DNA of 48,418 nucleotides from GCA-2687515 sp002687515. Its GTDB lineage: Bacteria > Pseudomonadota > Alphaproteobacteria > Rhodospirillales > UBA2165. The notes beneath the pieces were generated by a model. The model had not been told where the DNA came from, did not search any database, and saw nothing but the letters and a program-made list of their open reading frames with translations. The stretch lies in NCBI GenBank assembly GCA_030745835.1, contig JASLNU010000068.1, positions 1 to 48,418 on the forward strand. The letters are read 5' to 3'. The translations under genes were made by a program, and so were the position numbers. Below are positions 32,782-41,407 of this stretch, in pieces (the first letter of the stretch is position 1; every line of letters starts with the position of its first letter).

Positions 32782-33375
32782 ATGGGCGAAATCACAAAGT
32801 TGGCTTCATTGTTGAAACTTATTGTTTTCCTTGCTCTAAATTTTTTGTTGATTGTGTTTTTGGAGAGTAGTGAGGGAAATGCTCGTATGGGGCCACCTAC
32901 AATAGTGAACAAGCCAATATCTCAGGAAAAATTTGAGCAATTTCGCTATTTGATCGAAAATTTTGATCCTCCCGTGAAGAAGGAGAAAATCCTCTACTAT
33001 GAAGATCGTAATATTTCAGTGTTACGAATTAACGACAAAAACTATTGTCGGGAAAGGATTTGTATCACTTTTGTCGTTGTAAATTGTGGTAAGAAAATCT
33101 GCCCATATGGAAGCGCTTTGGCCGGTCGATTCATGAATCACCCAGATGCATTTTTCGGTGATTTAATTGCCAATGGATCTGGCCCGTTTTTCTTCGATCA
33201 GATTGAAAATGAGGATCATTTCGTTAAGTTTATCGTCCACCGTGGCTTCGTAACCATCGGGTGCATGAATTATTCACCCGATGAAAAGCGGCAGCCTTCG
33301 CCTCGCCCAAAAAAATATAAGCGGCCAACCACTGAAATGCCGGACTTCAAAAAAATTCTGGGACCGAAGAAATGA
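32782..33375 (+). CDS. AT-rich hypothetical secreted or anchored protein
   Basis: About 197 aa from ATG 32782 (TTG 32758 is an alternative). An N-terminal hydrophobic helix (LASLLKLIVFLALNFLLIVFLESS) looks like a signal or anchor. The body has NYCRERICITFVVVNCGKKICPYG with several Cys and a Pro/Lys-rich C-terminus. No family recognised. Base composition and codon use are far more AT-rich than the neighbours, and it lies between two truncated genes, pointing to recent acquisition. Confidence 0.65.
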   Translation: MGEITKLASLLKLIVFLALNFLLIVFLESSEGNARMGPPTIVNKPISQEKFEQFRYLIENFDPPVKKEKILYYEDRNISVLRINDKNYCRERICITFVVVNCGKKICPYGSALAGRFMNHPDAFFGDLIANGSGPFFFDQIENEDHFVKFIVHRGFVTIGCMNYSPDEKRQPSPRPKKYKRPTTEMPDFKKILGPKK

Positions 33376-33408
33376 TGGTGTGATTTTTGTGGCTAAATAT
33401 GCGCCTAC

Positions 33409-33603
33409 CTAAAAACACAGGGTTTCTGAACCTCTGAGCACCGAAAAGAAGGGCTGATTTCTGCCCCTATATTGCCCGCGCACCAGGGGGTGAAGCTCGG
33501 TATCCCTGTTTATTTCAGCGTCGATGCGGCGCACCAGGCCGGCATCGTCGAGGCGCGCCAAATGCTCCTGAAAATCGGCATAACCGCGCTTGGAAGTGGC
33601 CAT
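33409..33603 (-). pseudogene. Truncated UbiD-family decarboxylase (N-terminus only)
   Basis: The first 47 or so residues, with ADFQEHLARLDDAGLVRRID and DTELHPLVRGQYRG, match the start of UbiD-like (prenylated-FMN) decarboxylases of about 450-500 aa. The similarity then stops near 33465, continuing with 17 unrelated residues to a stop. It lies 19 bases after the isochorismatase-type gene on the same strand, so an intact operon partner was probably lost when the AT-rich segment to its left was inserted. Confidence 0.65.
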
Positions 33604-33622
33604 TTACGCGATGTCCACCCGG

Positions 33623-34378
33623 TCAAACGCTTGGCGGCGCTCCGGCCGGCAGGTTGTAATCCAACTCGTCAAGCCCCGCCAAATAGTCGAGCACCTCGTC
33701 CGAGCCGATGACGTCGGCATATTTGGCGTTCATGTCGCAGAGGTTGATGGCGTGGGAAGCCTCGGATCGGTCGAAGCAGCCATCCTCGGCGATGGTGACC
33801 CGGAGGTTGAGCGAAAAGGCGTCGATCACCGTGGCGCGCACGCAGCCCGACGTGGTGGTGCCGGCGACGATCAGGGAATCGGCCCCGAGATTGTTGATAT
33901 GGCCCATCAGGGCGGTGCCGTTAAAGACGCTCGGCTTTAATTTGCGGATGACGATGTCCTTGGGGCCGGGGGCAATCTCGTCCATGATGTCGTTGCCGTC
34001 GCGGTTGCTGGTGCGAACCTCCGGCGGCGCTAGGTCCTCTTTATTGCGGCTGTTCTTCCAGGCCCAGCCGCCCCGGTCCCAACCATCGGCGCGGCCGTCG
34101 CCGGTGGAATAGATGACCGGCACGCCCTTGGCCCTGGCCACATCGACCAGCTTGCGGATCACCGGCAGGGCGTCCCAGGCGTCCTCGCCGCAGGAATTAC
34201 GGTATTTTTTGATCGATTCCAGGATCGGCTCGCGGGTGTCGCCGCAAAAATTATAATTGACGTCGATGACCAGAAGCGCCGGCTTTTCGCCGAACCCGGC
34301 GCGGGTGCCATAACCGGCGGTTTCGAACACCGCCTTATCGCGTTCGGTCAGGAATTTGTTCCATACGGGTTCGGTCAT
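33623..34378 (-). CDS. Isochorismatase-family cysteine hydrolase
   Basis: 251 aa from ATG 34378, with GGAGG upstream; an in-frame extension further upstream is ignored. The catalytic triad is visible: D39 (LLVIDVNYNF), K146 (VIRKLKPSVF) and C179 (GTTTSGCVRAT), the last with the preceding cis-peptide-type TT. Relatives hydrolyse amides such as N-carbamoylsarcosine, maleamate or ureidoacrylate. Its downstream partner is a truncated UbiD gene, suggesting a former aromatic or heterocyclic acid degradation operon. Confidence 0.87.
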   Translation of the reverse strand: MTEPVWNKFLTERDKAVFETAGYGTRAGFGEKPALLVIDVNYNFCGDTREPILESIKKYRNSCGEDAWDALPVIRKLVDVARAKGVPVIYSTGDGRADGWDRGGWAWKNSRNKEDLAPPEVRTSNRDGNDIMDEIAPGPKDIVIRKLKPSVFNGTALMGHINNLGADSLIVAGTTTSGCVRATVIDAFSLNLRVTIAEDGCFDRSEASHAINLCDMNAKYADVIGSDEVLDYLAGLDELDYNLPAGAPPSV

Positions 34379-34485
34379 TGCGCGGAGCCTCCAATTAGCG
34401 GCGAAATTATAGACCGGAATGATATACCACCCGATACAAATAAACACCCATTGTGATCTTCGTTCCCGTTCCCTCGGTTGGAGGG

Positions 34486-34620
34486 GAGGCGCGCGGCTAC
34501 GGCGCCTGGGCCAAAGGCCCGGTCGAAGACCCGGCAGCGCTCGCCGATGTCTTCCGCCGGGCCGTCAATGAGGTCGAAGCCGGCAACGTCGCCGTCGTCG
34601 ATGTCAGGACCATGCTTTAG
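34486..34620 (+). pseudogene. C-terminal remnant of a ThDP-dependent enzyme
   Basis: The frame ending in the TAG at 34618 reads EARGYGAWAKGPVEDPAALA, continues DVFRRAVNEVEAG and ends VAVVDVRTML. This is the typical end of acetolactate-synthase/benzoylformate-decarboxylase-like proteins (YG.WA.GPVEDPA...G.PA..DVRT). No start or upstream domain exists; the remainder is missing. It sits head-to-head with the isochorismatase gene. Confidence 0.6.
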
Positions 34621-34629
34621 GGCTGGGCT

Positions 34630-35217
34630 CTAACGCAGGCCTTGCAAATGGCGTAGCACATCGAGGATGGCGCGGCTGTCACCGAGGGCGGTGTGACCCC
34701 GGTGTGCGTCCGGGAGGCCGAAAAGCCGCGCCAATTCAGCACTGACAGGCGGTTCGGCGCCGGCGCCCAGGGCCTCGACGATCATCGGCCTGAGGCTATG
34801 GAAATTCAGGTCTTCCATGGCATCGTCGATATCGTTGATTTCGCAGTTTTCGGTCAGCACCTTGGGATCATAGCCGTTACAGCAGATCACCGAGGCATCG
34901 CCGCCGATGAAATCCCTGAATTCGGGCCAGGTCTCGGCGAACGGCCGTCCCTTGGTGTCGATATCTTCCTGGGTAATGCCGGTCAGTCCGATAATATAAT
35001 CGCTAAGCTGGGGGTTGAGCATGGGGCGGGCGAAACATTCGAAATGGCCGGTCTCGGCGAAATTCCGGGTGACATCGGCCTTTACCGCGCCGAACTGGAT
35101 GATCTCCCGCAATTCACCGGGGCCGCTCCAATCCCGCTCGAACGAGCCGGCCCAGGCGGTCCATTCCAGATCGAAGACGACGATAATTTTTTCGTTGAAT
35201 ATGAAGTCGGTTTTCAT
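34630..35217 (-). CDS. DEDDh 3'-5' exonuclease (RNase T/KapD-like)
   Basis: 195 aa from ATG 35217. Exo I D16-L-E18 (VVFDLEW), Exo II with Asp in CNGYDPKVL, Exo III HRGHTALGDSRAI with His and Asp: all four acidic residues of the DEDDh class are present. FHSLRPMI and GLTGITQEDI also fit the KapD/ERI-1-like exonucleases. Probably trims RNA or DNA 3' ends; the exact substrate is unknown. Confidence 0.88.
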   Translation of the reverse strand: MKTDFIFNEKIIVVFDLEWTAWAGSFERDWSGPGELREIIQFGAVKADVTRNFAETGHFECFARPMLNPQLSDYIIGLTGITQEDIDTKGRPFAETWPEFRDFIGGDASVICCNGYDPKVLTENCEINDIDDAMEDLNFHSLRPMIVEALGAGAEPPVSAELARLFGLPDAHRGHTALGDSRAILDVLRHLQGLR

Positions 35218-35278
35218 GGTATGCGCATCGTGATGCAGCCCGAGGCGCGCGGCAACAGCATTTATAAGATTTCCCGGT

Positions 35279-36574
35279 TCAGGAATGGATTTCGGCGCGG
35301 CGGCGGGCGATCTGCGCGGCAAGCCCGCCGATGCCGATTGAAAGCGCCGCCACCACGGCGACGGCGCCGATGAACGGGATCAGCCCGATCACCGCAATCA
35401 CTACCAGGCCAATGACCACCAGGCCGATACGGCCCCAGGCGGCGTCGTCCCAGTCGCGGCCCAGATAGGCCAGTCCCCGGCGCGCGACCATCAGCGCCGT
35501 GATGCCGAGCCCGAGGGCGAGGACCACCATGTAGGCGGCCATCACCACCATGCCGAGGGGGATGCCGATAACCGTCCACATTAGGACCATGGCGGCGATC
35601 GGGGTCGCCACCAGGACGGCGAAACCGATGCCCAGGGTGCGCCAGGGTTGTTCCGCGCCGAGCCGGGCCGAAGCCAGCGACAGGCCCGGAAATACCAGAA
35701 CCTGGGCGGCGCCGAGGACGATCAGGGCGGTCAGCACCAAAAGCACGATGCCGCCGGCGGCGGCAAGGGCGAAGCCGACCATGTGGGCCGGCTGCTCCGA
35801 CTGAATGAAGGCAACGTCCCCGAGGATCGTCGCGCCCTCGTGAATTTCGGCTTTGTGCGGGCTGCGGTAAAAGAGCTTGCCGTGGATCTTGGCACCGGGA
35901 CCGATTTCCAAATCGATGGCATCGACATGCACGTTGCCCATTACCTGGCCGGCGATCACCACGCGCCGTCCGGCGGCGCGCAATTCCTTGCCCACGGTTC
36001 CGTTGATTTCGATGCGGCCGCCGACGGCCCAGGCCTTGCCGTCGATGCGCGCCGCTTCTTCGATCTCGAGCCGCCCGCCCGCCATCATCAGATTGCCGGC
36101 CACGCGGGCCGATGTTTCGACACTGCCGCCGGCCAATTTCATATCGCCTTCGACCCGGCCGCCGGCTTCGACGCGCCCGCCCATGCCGAGAACGTCGCCG
36201 GTCACGGTTGCCTGCAACTCGATATCGCCGCCGACAGCGGTCAATTCGCCACCGACGTTTCCGGCCGTCCTGATGGCGCCGGCGGCAACCAAAATATCGC
36301 CGCCGACTTGATCGCCCACGGTCACCTTGCCGCCCATGGTCACCACATCGCCGGAAATCTTCGAGCGTATCCTGACCTCGCGGCCCATGGCGATGACGCC
36401 GGCATCGACCTCGGCGCGGATGGTGACTTCCCGGCCAGACACAAAGATATCTTCACTGTAATTGCCGGTCATGACCACGTTGTCTTCGTGCAATTGGGCC
36501 ATGGCGGCCGAAATGCCAGCCGCGAACATGAACGCAAAAACGCCTAAGAGCATAAAGTGCCGGGTCAATTTCAT
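35279..36574 (-). CDS. Bactofilin-like beta-helix protein with C-terminal membrane domain
   Basis: 431 aa from ATG 36574 with a signal peptide (ending AAMAQ). Residues about 25-240 are a long series of short repeats of the type GG.V...G.V.GD (for example GGKVTVGDQVGGDILVAAG, GGRVEAGGRVEGDMKLAGG), as in polymer-forming bactofilins. After residue 260 come about five membrane helices. Bactofilins are normally cytosolic and lack a signal; here the helix should be periplasmic, anchored by the C-terminal domain. It may scaffold the envelope. Confidence 0.82.
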   Translation of the reverse strand: MKLTRHFMLLGVFAFMFAAGISAAMAQLHEDNVVMTGNYSEDIFVSGREVTIRAEVDAGVIAMGREVRIRSKISGDVVTMGGKVTVGDQVGGDILVAAGAIRTAGNVGGELTAVGGDIELQATVTGDVLGMGGRVEAGGRVEGDMKLAGGSVETSARVAGNLMMAGGRLEIEEAARIDGKAWAVGGRIEINGTVGKELRAAGRRVVIAGQVMGNVHVDAIDLEIGPGAKIHGKLFYRSPHKAEIHEGATILGDVAFIQSEQPAHMVGFALAAAGGIVLLVLTALIVLGAAQVLVFPGLSLASARLGAEQPWRTLGIGFAVLVATPIAAMVLMWTVIGIPLGMVVMAAYMVVLALGLGITALMVARRGLAYLGRDWDDAAWGRIGLVVIGLVVIAVIGLIPFIGAVAVVAALSIGIGGLAAQIARRRAEIHS

Positions 36575-36682
36575 CGCTAACCTCGCATCAAATACTGCCA
36601 TAATCATACTCCGGCTCCGCACACAGTAATGTGAACAGGTTCACACATCCGATAATTCCCTTTGTTCTCTCTTGCATCCATG

Positions 36683-37831
36683 TCAGCTCATAAACCAGCC
36701 GATAACAGTGCCCAAAAGGGCTATTGCCTCTTCCGCCACGCGGCCGATGAATTCCAGGCCCGCCAGCAGCATGCCGCCGCCTTCTTCCTCGCCGCCACGC
36801 CGGGCGTCCTGGATCGCCGCCAATTTTTCGTCCAGCGTCGCCACGATCTTGGCGCTGACCTCGGCCTGTTGCTCCAGCGGATCGCTAAGAACCCGGTCAT
36901 AGCGCCCGCCCCAAAGATGGAATCCGGTCTTGGCGTCGATCAGTTGGGCGGTGATCCGGATTTTGCCGCTGCCGCGGACGCTGCCCTCGATAAAATATTG
37001 GGCTTTGGAACGTCCGCCGCCGCCGCTTCCGGCCAGAACCCTGATGCCAGGTATCGACGACAGGCTGGTAATCAGGTCCTCGGTCAGGCCGGCGCCGAAT
37101 GATTTCTGGACGGCGCTGCCATCGATGGCGTTGAAGGGCAGAACGGCGAGGGAAGGCGGGCCGCCCGGCGCCCGCTCCGGCGGTGCCGCCGCGCGCCAGA
37201 CCGCGACGCCCAAACCGGCGGCCAGGATAATCAGGAGCAGCCATGTGGTGCGCCTGCCGAAACCCCGGCGGTGCCGGGCAGCATGGGGGAGCGGTTCGGT
37301 CCCATCCAGGCGCACCCGGTAATGGCGCACCGGCTCGGAAATATTCTTGACCCGCCGCGTGCCCATATCGTCGAATTCGTGATCGACTTTCTTGCGAACC
37401 TGATCGTACACGCTGGCCGAAACCAAAATGCCGCCGGGTTCGGCCAGCCCCTCAAGCCGGGCGGCGATATTGACGCCATCGCCATGGATGTCATCGGCGT
37501 CGGCGGTGATTTCGCCGAGATTGATGCCCATGCGGAATTGCATGCGCCGCGCCTCGGGCACGTCGCGGCCGCCTTCGGCCAAATCATTCTGCATGCGCAC
37601 GGCACAGTCGACGGCGTCGGTGGCGGTCGCAAATTCGGCCAGGAAGCCGTCCCCGGTATGTTTGACGATGCGTCCGCCGTATTCGGCGACCAACGGATCG
37701 ATCACTTCGGCGCGCGCCGCTTGCCAGGCATTGATGGTGCCTGCCTCGTCCTGGTTCATCAGGCGCGTATAGCCGGCGACGTCGGCGGCCAATATTGCCG
37801 CCAGTCTGCGCTCTGAGGGTTGATCGCCCAA
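36683..37831 (-). CDS. Class III adenylate/guanylate cyclase with TolB-like C-terminal domain
   Basis: 382 aa. The cyclase domain is N-terminal and cytoplasmic: AILAADVAGYTRLM (metal Asp17), GGRIVKHTGDGFLAEF (Asp61), GINLGEI and GDGVNIAARLEGLAEPGGI. A membrane helix is at about 196-214 (TWLLLIILAAGLGVAVW). A domain follows with SLAVLPFN, LTEDLITSLSSIPGIRVLA, YFIEGSVRGSGKIRITAQLIDAKTG and LWGGRYDR, the TolB-like module often joined to such cyclases. Probably makes cAMP in response to an unknown signal. Confidence 0.9.
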   Translation of the reverse strand: MGDQPSERRLAAILAADVAGYTRLMNQDEAGTINAWQAARAEVIDPLVAEYGGRIVKHTGDGFLAEFATATDAVDCAVRMQNDLAEGGRDVPEARRMQFRMGINLGEITADADDIHGDGVNIAARLEGLAEPGGILVSASVYDQVRKKVDHEFDDMGTRRVKNISEPVRHYRVRLDGTEPLPHAARHRRGFGRRTTWLLLIILAAGLGVAVWRAAAPPERAPGGPPSLAVLPFNAIDGSAVQKSFGAGLTEDLITSLSSIPGIRVLAGSGGGGRSKAQYFIEGSVRGSGKIRITAQLIDAKTGFHLWGGRYDRVLSDPLEQQAEVSAKIVATLDEKLAAIQDARRGGEEEGGGMLLAGLEFIGRVAEEAIALLGTVIGWFMS

Positions 37832-37932
37832 GAACCGCTCCTACTAACTCAACGGAGTCATGATACTAATGCATGTATGAGCGCTGGCAAATTGCGGCAT
37901 GCCACGATAGGGGCCGAATTAGGTGAACAGGC

Positions 37933-38691
37933 CTATTCCAGCACCCGTTCCACGGTCACACCGCGCACGTCCATTTCATAATCGAGCCCCTCGACCGGTG
38001 GGCGGGCATAGTACCAAGTGAGCCCGGCCGGCACCGCGCCGCGGGCGACGATCTCGTCCGCCAGAACGGGGTGAATGTCGTGCACCGTATAGACCTGGGT
38101 AGCAGTGGTATCGGCCCAGCCGGCGCCGAGGGCGGCCAGGCGTCCCTCTTGGATGTCCAGGACATGACCGGCCTTGGCGCGCATGCCATCGGGCGAGGTG
38201 TCGCCGGGCCGGATGATGCGGCTTTCACCCTCCGCCCCTTCGGCGTTGGCGTCGGCGCTGCCGGCATTGACGAAGTTGACGGCAGCGCCGCCGCCCTCCG
38301 CCGCCACCGTATATGAGAAGGCGTGGAACACCGGTTCGGCCGGTGGATCGATTTCCGGGCAGACGTTGGAGCGGGCCACCGGATTTTCCTCGTCCTTGAA
38401 GATGCCCCAGCGTTCCAGGGTTCCCACATAGACCCGGTTGAAGGCGATAAAGCCTTCTTCGGTGAAGGGCGCCGGCGAGCGCAATTCGCAAGCGCAAAAA
38501 GCGGTCAGCGGGCGGCCCAAGCTTGTCAAATATGCCTCGATGGCTTGGAAGCCGTCGTCGATGGCCGGGCGGTTACGGAAGCGCACTCGCTCGATGGCGT
38601 GACCCGGTTCCGCCGCGACGCCGCCGGAATACTGAAATGGGCCGCGTATATAGCGATACCCGCCTTTTTCGAAGATGGCTGTTTCAAGCAT
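37933..38691 (-). CDS. RidA-related protein, possibly CnbZ-like 2-aminomuconate deaminase
   Basis: 252 aa. The first half resembles RidA/YjgF folds: IEAYLTSLGRPLTAFCACEL, FNRVYVGTLERWGIF and NPVARSNVCPEI, with the RidA-type Arg before the conserved Ser-Asn. It is longer than RidA (about 130 aa), consistent with two RidA-like halves as in the CnbZ family that deaminates 2-aminomuconates. It is 11 bases downstream of a CoA-transferase gene on the same strand, so the pair is probably an operon in ring-fission product metabolism. The family name is from memory. Confidence 0.6.
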   Translation of the reverse strand: MLETAIFEKGGYRYIRGPFQYSGGVAAEPGHAIERVRFRNRPAIDDGFQAIEAYLTSLGRPLTAFCACELRSPAPFTEEGFIAFNRVYVGTLERWGIFKDEENPVARSNVCPEIDPPAEPVFHAFSYTVAAEGGGAAVNFVNAGSADANAEGAEGESRIIRPGDTSPDGMRAKAGHVLDIQEGRLAALGAGWADTTATQVYTVHDIHPVLADEIVARGAVPAGLTWYYARPPVEGLDYEMDVRGVTVERVLE

Positions 38692-38702
38692 GGTTGATCC
38701 TT

Positions 38703-39884
38703 TTAAAAAACTTCACGCATCCGCAGGCCTTCGATGTCGGCGCCGGAATAGCCGAGCTCGGCCAGGATTGCTTCCGTGTGTTCGCCCAATTCCGCCGCCG
38801 CTGTCCGCATTTGCCAGGGCGTGCGGTGGAAGCGCACCGGCTGTCCGACCAGTTCGATCCGCCCGCGCGTCGGATGATCGACGGCGGCGGCCATGCCGAG
38901 ATGCTTGACCTGCGGATCGTTGAAGGTCTGATCGATCGAGTAGACCGGCCCCGACGGCACGCCCGCTTGGTTGAGTTTTTCGACCCATTCCCCGGTCGAG
39001 CGGGTGCGCGTGTAGGCGCTGATCGCGGCGTGGATTTCGTCGCGGTTCTTGCTCCTGGCCGGGCCATCGGTGAAGCGTTCGTCTTCCAGCAGTTCCTCCG
39101 ATCCCAGCGCCTCGCAGAGACGCCCGAACATAACGTCGCCGGTGGCCGCAATGTTCATGAAGCCGTCCGAGGTTTCGAACATGCCGGTGGGCATGCCGGT
39201 CGGGTGGTTGTTGCCGGCCTGCGGCGGCACCACGCCATCGACGGTCCAGCGCGCCGCCTGGAAATCCAGGATCGCTATCGACGCCGCCAGCAGCGACGAA
39301 TCGACCCATTGGCCCTCGCCCGAAACCTCGCGCTCCAGCAATGCCGCCAGGATGCCCATCGAGCAGAACAGGCCGGCGGTGGTGTCGGTGATGGCGAAAC
39401 CGGCGCGCACCGGCCCCTGGCCCGGCAACCCGGTGACCGACATCAGCCCGCCCATGCCCTGCGCCACCTGGTCGTAGCCGGGCCGGTTGGCGTAAGGCCC
39501 GTCCTGGCCGAAACCGGATATGCTGGCAAGCACGATGCCCTTGTTGACGGCGCGCAAACTGTCGTAATCGATGCCCAGCCGGTTCTTCACGTCGGGCCGG
39601 TAGTTTTCGACAACGACGTCCGCCGCCGCCGCCAATTTCATGAAAATCTCCTTGCCCTCGGGCGCTTTCAGATTGAGGGTCATGGCCCGCTTGTTGCGGT
39701 GCAGGTTCTGAAAGTCGGACGATTCGCGGCTACCGGTAAAAGCGTCGCCGAGGGCGGCCGGTTCCTCGATCTTGATCACGTCGGCGCCCCAATCGGCGAG
39801 CTGGCGGACGCAGGTGGGGCCGGAGCGGGCGCGCGTCAGGTCGAGCACCTTGAAGCGGGATAGGGGTAGGGCGGATCGGGTCAT
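38703..39884 (-). CDS. Type III CoA-transferase (CaiB/BaiF family)
   Basis: 393 aa. The opening LSRFKVLDLTRARSGPTCVRQLADWGADVIKIE is canonical. Catalytic Asp167 lies in AGFAITDTTAGL. GFGQDGPYANRPGYDQVAQGMGGLMSVTG and a C-terminal TRGRIELVGQPVRF block complete the family pattern. It moves CoA between carboxylic acids, activating an acid without ATP. It leads an apparent two-gene operon with the RidA-related gene. Confidence 0.93.
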   Translation of the reverse strand: MTRSALPLSRFKVLDLTRARSGPTCVRQLADWGADVIKIEEPAALGDAFTGSRESSDFQNLHRNKRAMTLNLKAPEGKEIFMKLAAAADVVVENYRPDVKNRLGIDYDSLRAVNKGIVLASISGFGQDGPYANRPGYDQVAQGMGGLMSVTGLPGQGPVRAGFAITDTTAGLFCSMGILAALLEREVSGEGQWVDSSLLAASIAILDFQAARWTVDGVVPPQAGNNHPTGMPTGMFETSDGFMNIAATGDVMFGRLCEALGSEELLEDERFTDGPARSKNRDEIHAAISAYTRTRSTGEWVEKLNQAGVPSGPVYSIDQTFNDPQVKHLGMAAAVDHPTRGRIELVGQPVRFHRTPWQMRTAAAELGEHTEAILAELGYSGADIEGLRMREVF

Positions 39885-40066
39885 GGTCTTGATTTTCCTG
39901 CCGGTAAGTTGTTGGACCGATTTGATCGTTTGATCCTAGCGCATTATCCGACCAAATCCGATTAATTTGGCCGGGTGTTTTGGTTATGATTGCCAAAAGG
40001 GTCTGTTTTAACTTGGCGATAATATGGTAACGAACCGGATACATTAATAACGATCGCAGGTGGCAC

Positions 40067-40531
40067 ATGGTTTATCGTCTGGCTGGAAATCAAATCACGC
40101 TTTTTCTTTTCACCTTGGCCATCATAATCGGCGCCGCTGGGATCATGTCGGACCAGATAAAGTTTCTGACGAATAATTTACATATGGACTTCATTCCGAC
40201 CGAGGTAGGGTTGGAAAACAGCATCGCCATCCTCATAGCCGCATTTGGAATATTTCTTGAACACCGCCGTTGGCTGCTGGATCGTATTCATCCTGACGGA
40301 CTTTCAGAAAAGGTTGAACAATTTGATCGCTATTCGCATGACATAGGTGTGCTCCTGATAATGATAGCCATCCTGATGGAAGCGGCGGACGTATTGTTCC
40401 TGGCGCTAAATACATGGGGATTTGAATTCGCGGGACTTAAATATTCCGAAGTTCTGGTGCTGTTTGCCATTAATTTGTTGGCGATCATTACCATCCTTCT
40501 GTTCGCTTGGCGGATTATACGACGCAATTGA
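40067..40531 (+). CDS. Hypothetical membrane protein
   Basis: 154 aa with four hydrophobic segments (about residues 10-27, 49-62, 93-113, 127-150). The loop EHRRWLLDRIHPDGLSEKVEQF is charged and probably cytoplasmic. No family recognised. The ATG follows CGCAGGTGGCAC. It is somewhat AT-rich; the 182 bases before it hold no recognisable feature beyond an AT-rich promoter-like stretch. Confidence 0.65.
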   Translation: MVYRLAGNQITLFLFTLAIIIGAAGIMSDQIKFLTNNLHMDFIPTEVGLENSIAILIAAFGIFLEHRRWLLDRIHPDGLSEKVEQFDRYSHDIGVLLIMIAILMEAADVLFLALNTWGFEFAGLKYSEVLVLFAINLLAIITILLFAWRIIRRN

Positions 40532-40639
40532 ATTCAGGCATCCGTCTTTGGGCAGCCGTTGCCAATATTACATTGATTAATCGATGACCGGGTCAGCCCC
40601 GGTCCTCCCGGCGCGGGCATGATCTGCTATCATCGGACC

Positions 40640-40900
40640 ATGAATTCCTGTTTCGTTTATGTGCTGGGAAGCTCGGCCGGGCTTACCTATGTCGGTTGGA
40701 CGGTCGATCTTGACGCACGCCTCAGGCAGCACAACACGGGCAAGGGCGCGCGCGCAACGCGCGGGCGAACATGGGAGTTGCTTTATGCCGAAAAATACTT
40801 GACCCGCGGCGAAGCCATGAGCCGCGAATGGCACCTGAAGCGGGACCGCCGCTTCCGCAAAAGCCTGTTGTCGCTTTGTTTTGAACCTGAACCGCTCTAA
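40640..40900 (+). CDS. GIY-YIG nuclease domain protein
   Basis: 86 aa. FVYVLGSSAGLTYVGWTVDLDARLRQHN holds the GIY-YIG strands and the conserved Arg, and GARATRG and a Glu in GEAMSREWHLKR complete the small YhbQ/URI-like domain. Probably a DNA repair or structure-specific nuclease. Its stop overlaps that of the convergent hemerythrin gene. Confidence 0.85.
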   Translation: MNSCFVYVLGSSAGLTYVGWTVDLDARLRQHNTGKGARATRGRTWELLYAEKYLTRGEAMSREWHLKRDRRFRKSLLSLCFEPEPL

Positions 40901-41298
40901 TCCGAGGCCTTGTCGGCGAAGGATTTGTATCGCATGTCGGTCCCGAGGATGTGGTCGCGCAACCAGTTGCCGAGGAATTCGGAAATATCTTCGGCAAGTT
41001 CGGTGTCGCCGGCGTGGAAGCGTTCGTAAAACTCGTCCAGTTGCGTTTGCAAACTCTCGTGCTCGGCCTGATGATCCTCGAAGGCGAGGTTGGGATAGCC
41101 GATGGCGTGCATATAAGTTTCCTCGCGCGCGAAATGGTGCCCGGTAAATTCGATCAGCTCGTCCAGCACATAAGCCAGCATTCCGTCTTCGGCCTCTACC
41201 GAAAACGCATAATCGAAGCGGTTGATGAGATCGACGATCGATTTGTGGTCATTGTCGAGATTGGCATCGCCGACGCTGTAACTGACATTCCACTCCAT
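40897..41298 (-). CDS. Bacteriohemerythrin
   Basis: 133 aa, single hemerythrin domain. Di-iron ligands are all visible: H18 (DNDHKS), H55 and E59 (HFAREE), H76 and H80 (HQAEHE), H116 and D121 (HILGTD). Binds O2 (or NO) in the cytoplasm; often linked to oxygen sensing or delivery in motile microaerophiles. Transcribed alone; its TAG stop overlaps the opposite gene by four bases. Confidence 0.94.
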   Translation of the reverse strand: MEWNVSYSVGDANLDNDHKSIVDLINRFDYAFSVEAEDGMLAYVLDELIEFTGHHFAREETYMHAIGYPNLAFEDHQAEHESLQTQLDEFYERFHAGDTELAEDISEFLGNWLRDHILGTDMRYKSFADKASD

Positions 41299-41407
41299 GA
41301 CCCACTCCGATGCGGGCAGCCATGTGGAATAGCCTAGACGATGTGTTGTCCAAACGCCTTGACCGGGGTCAGGGACGGCGATTTTCCGGATTGCGCCGGG
41401 CTTGGTA

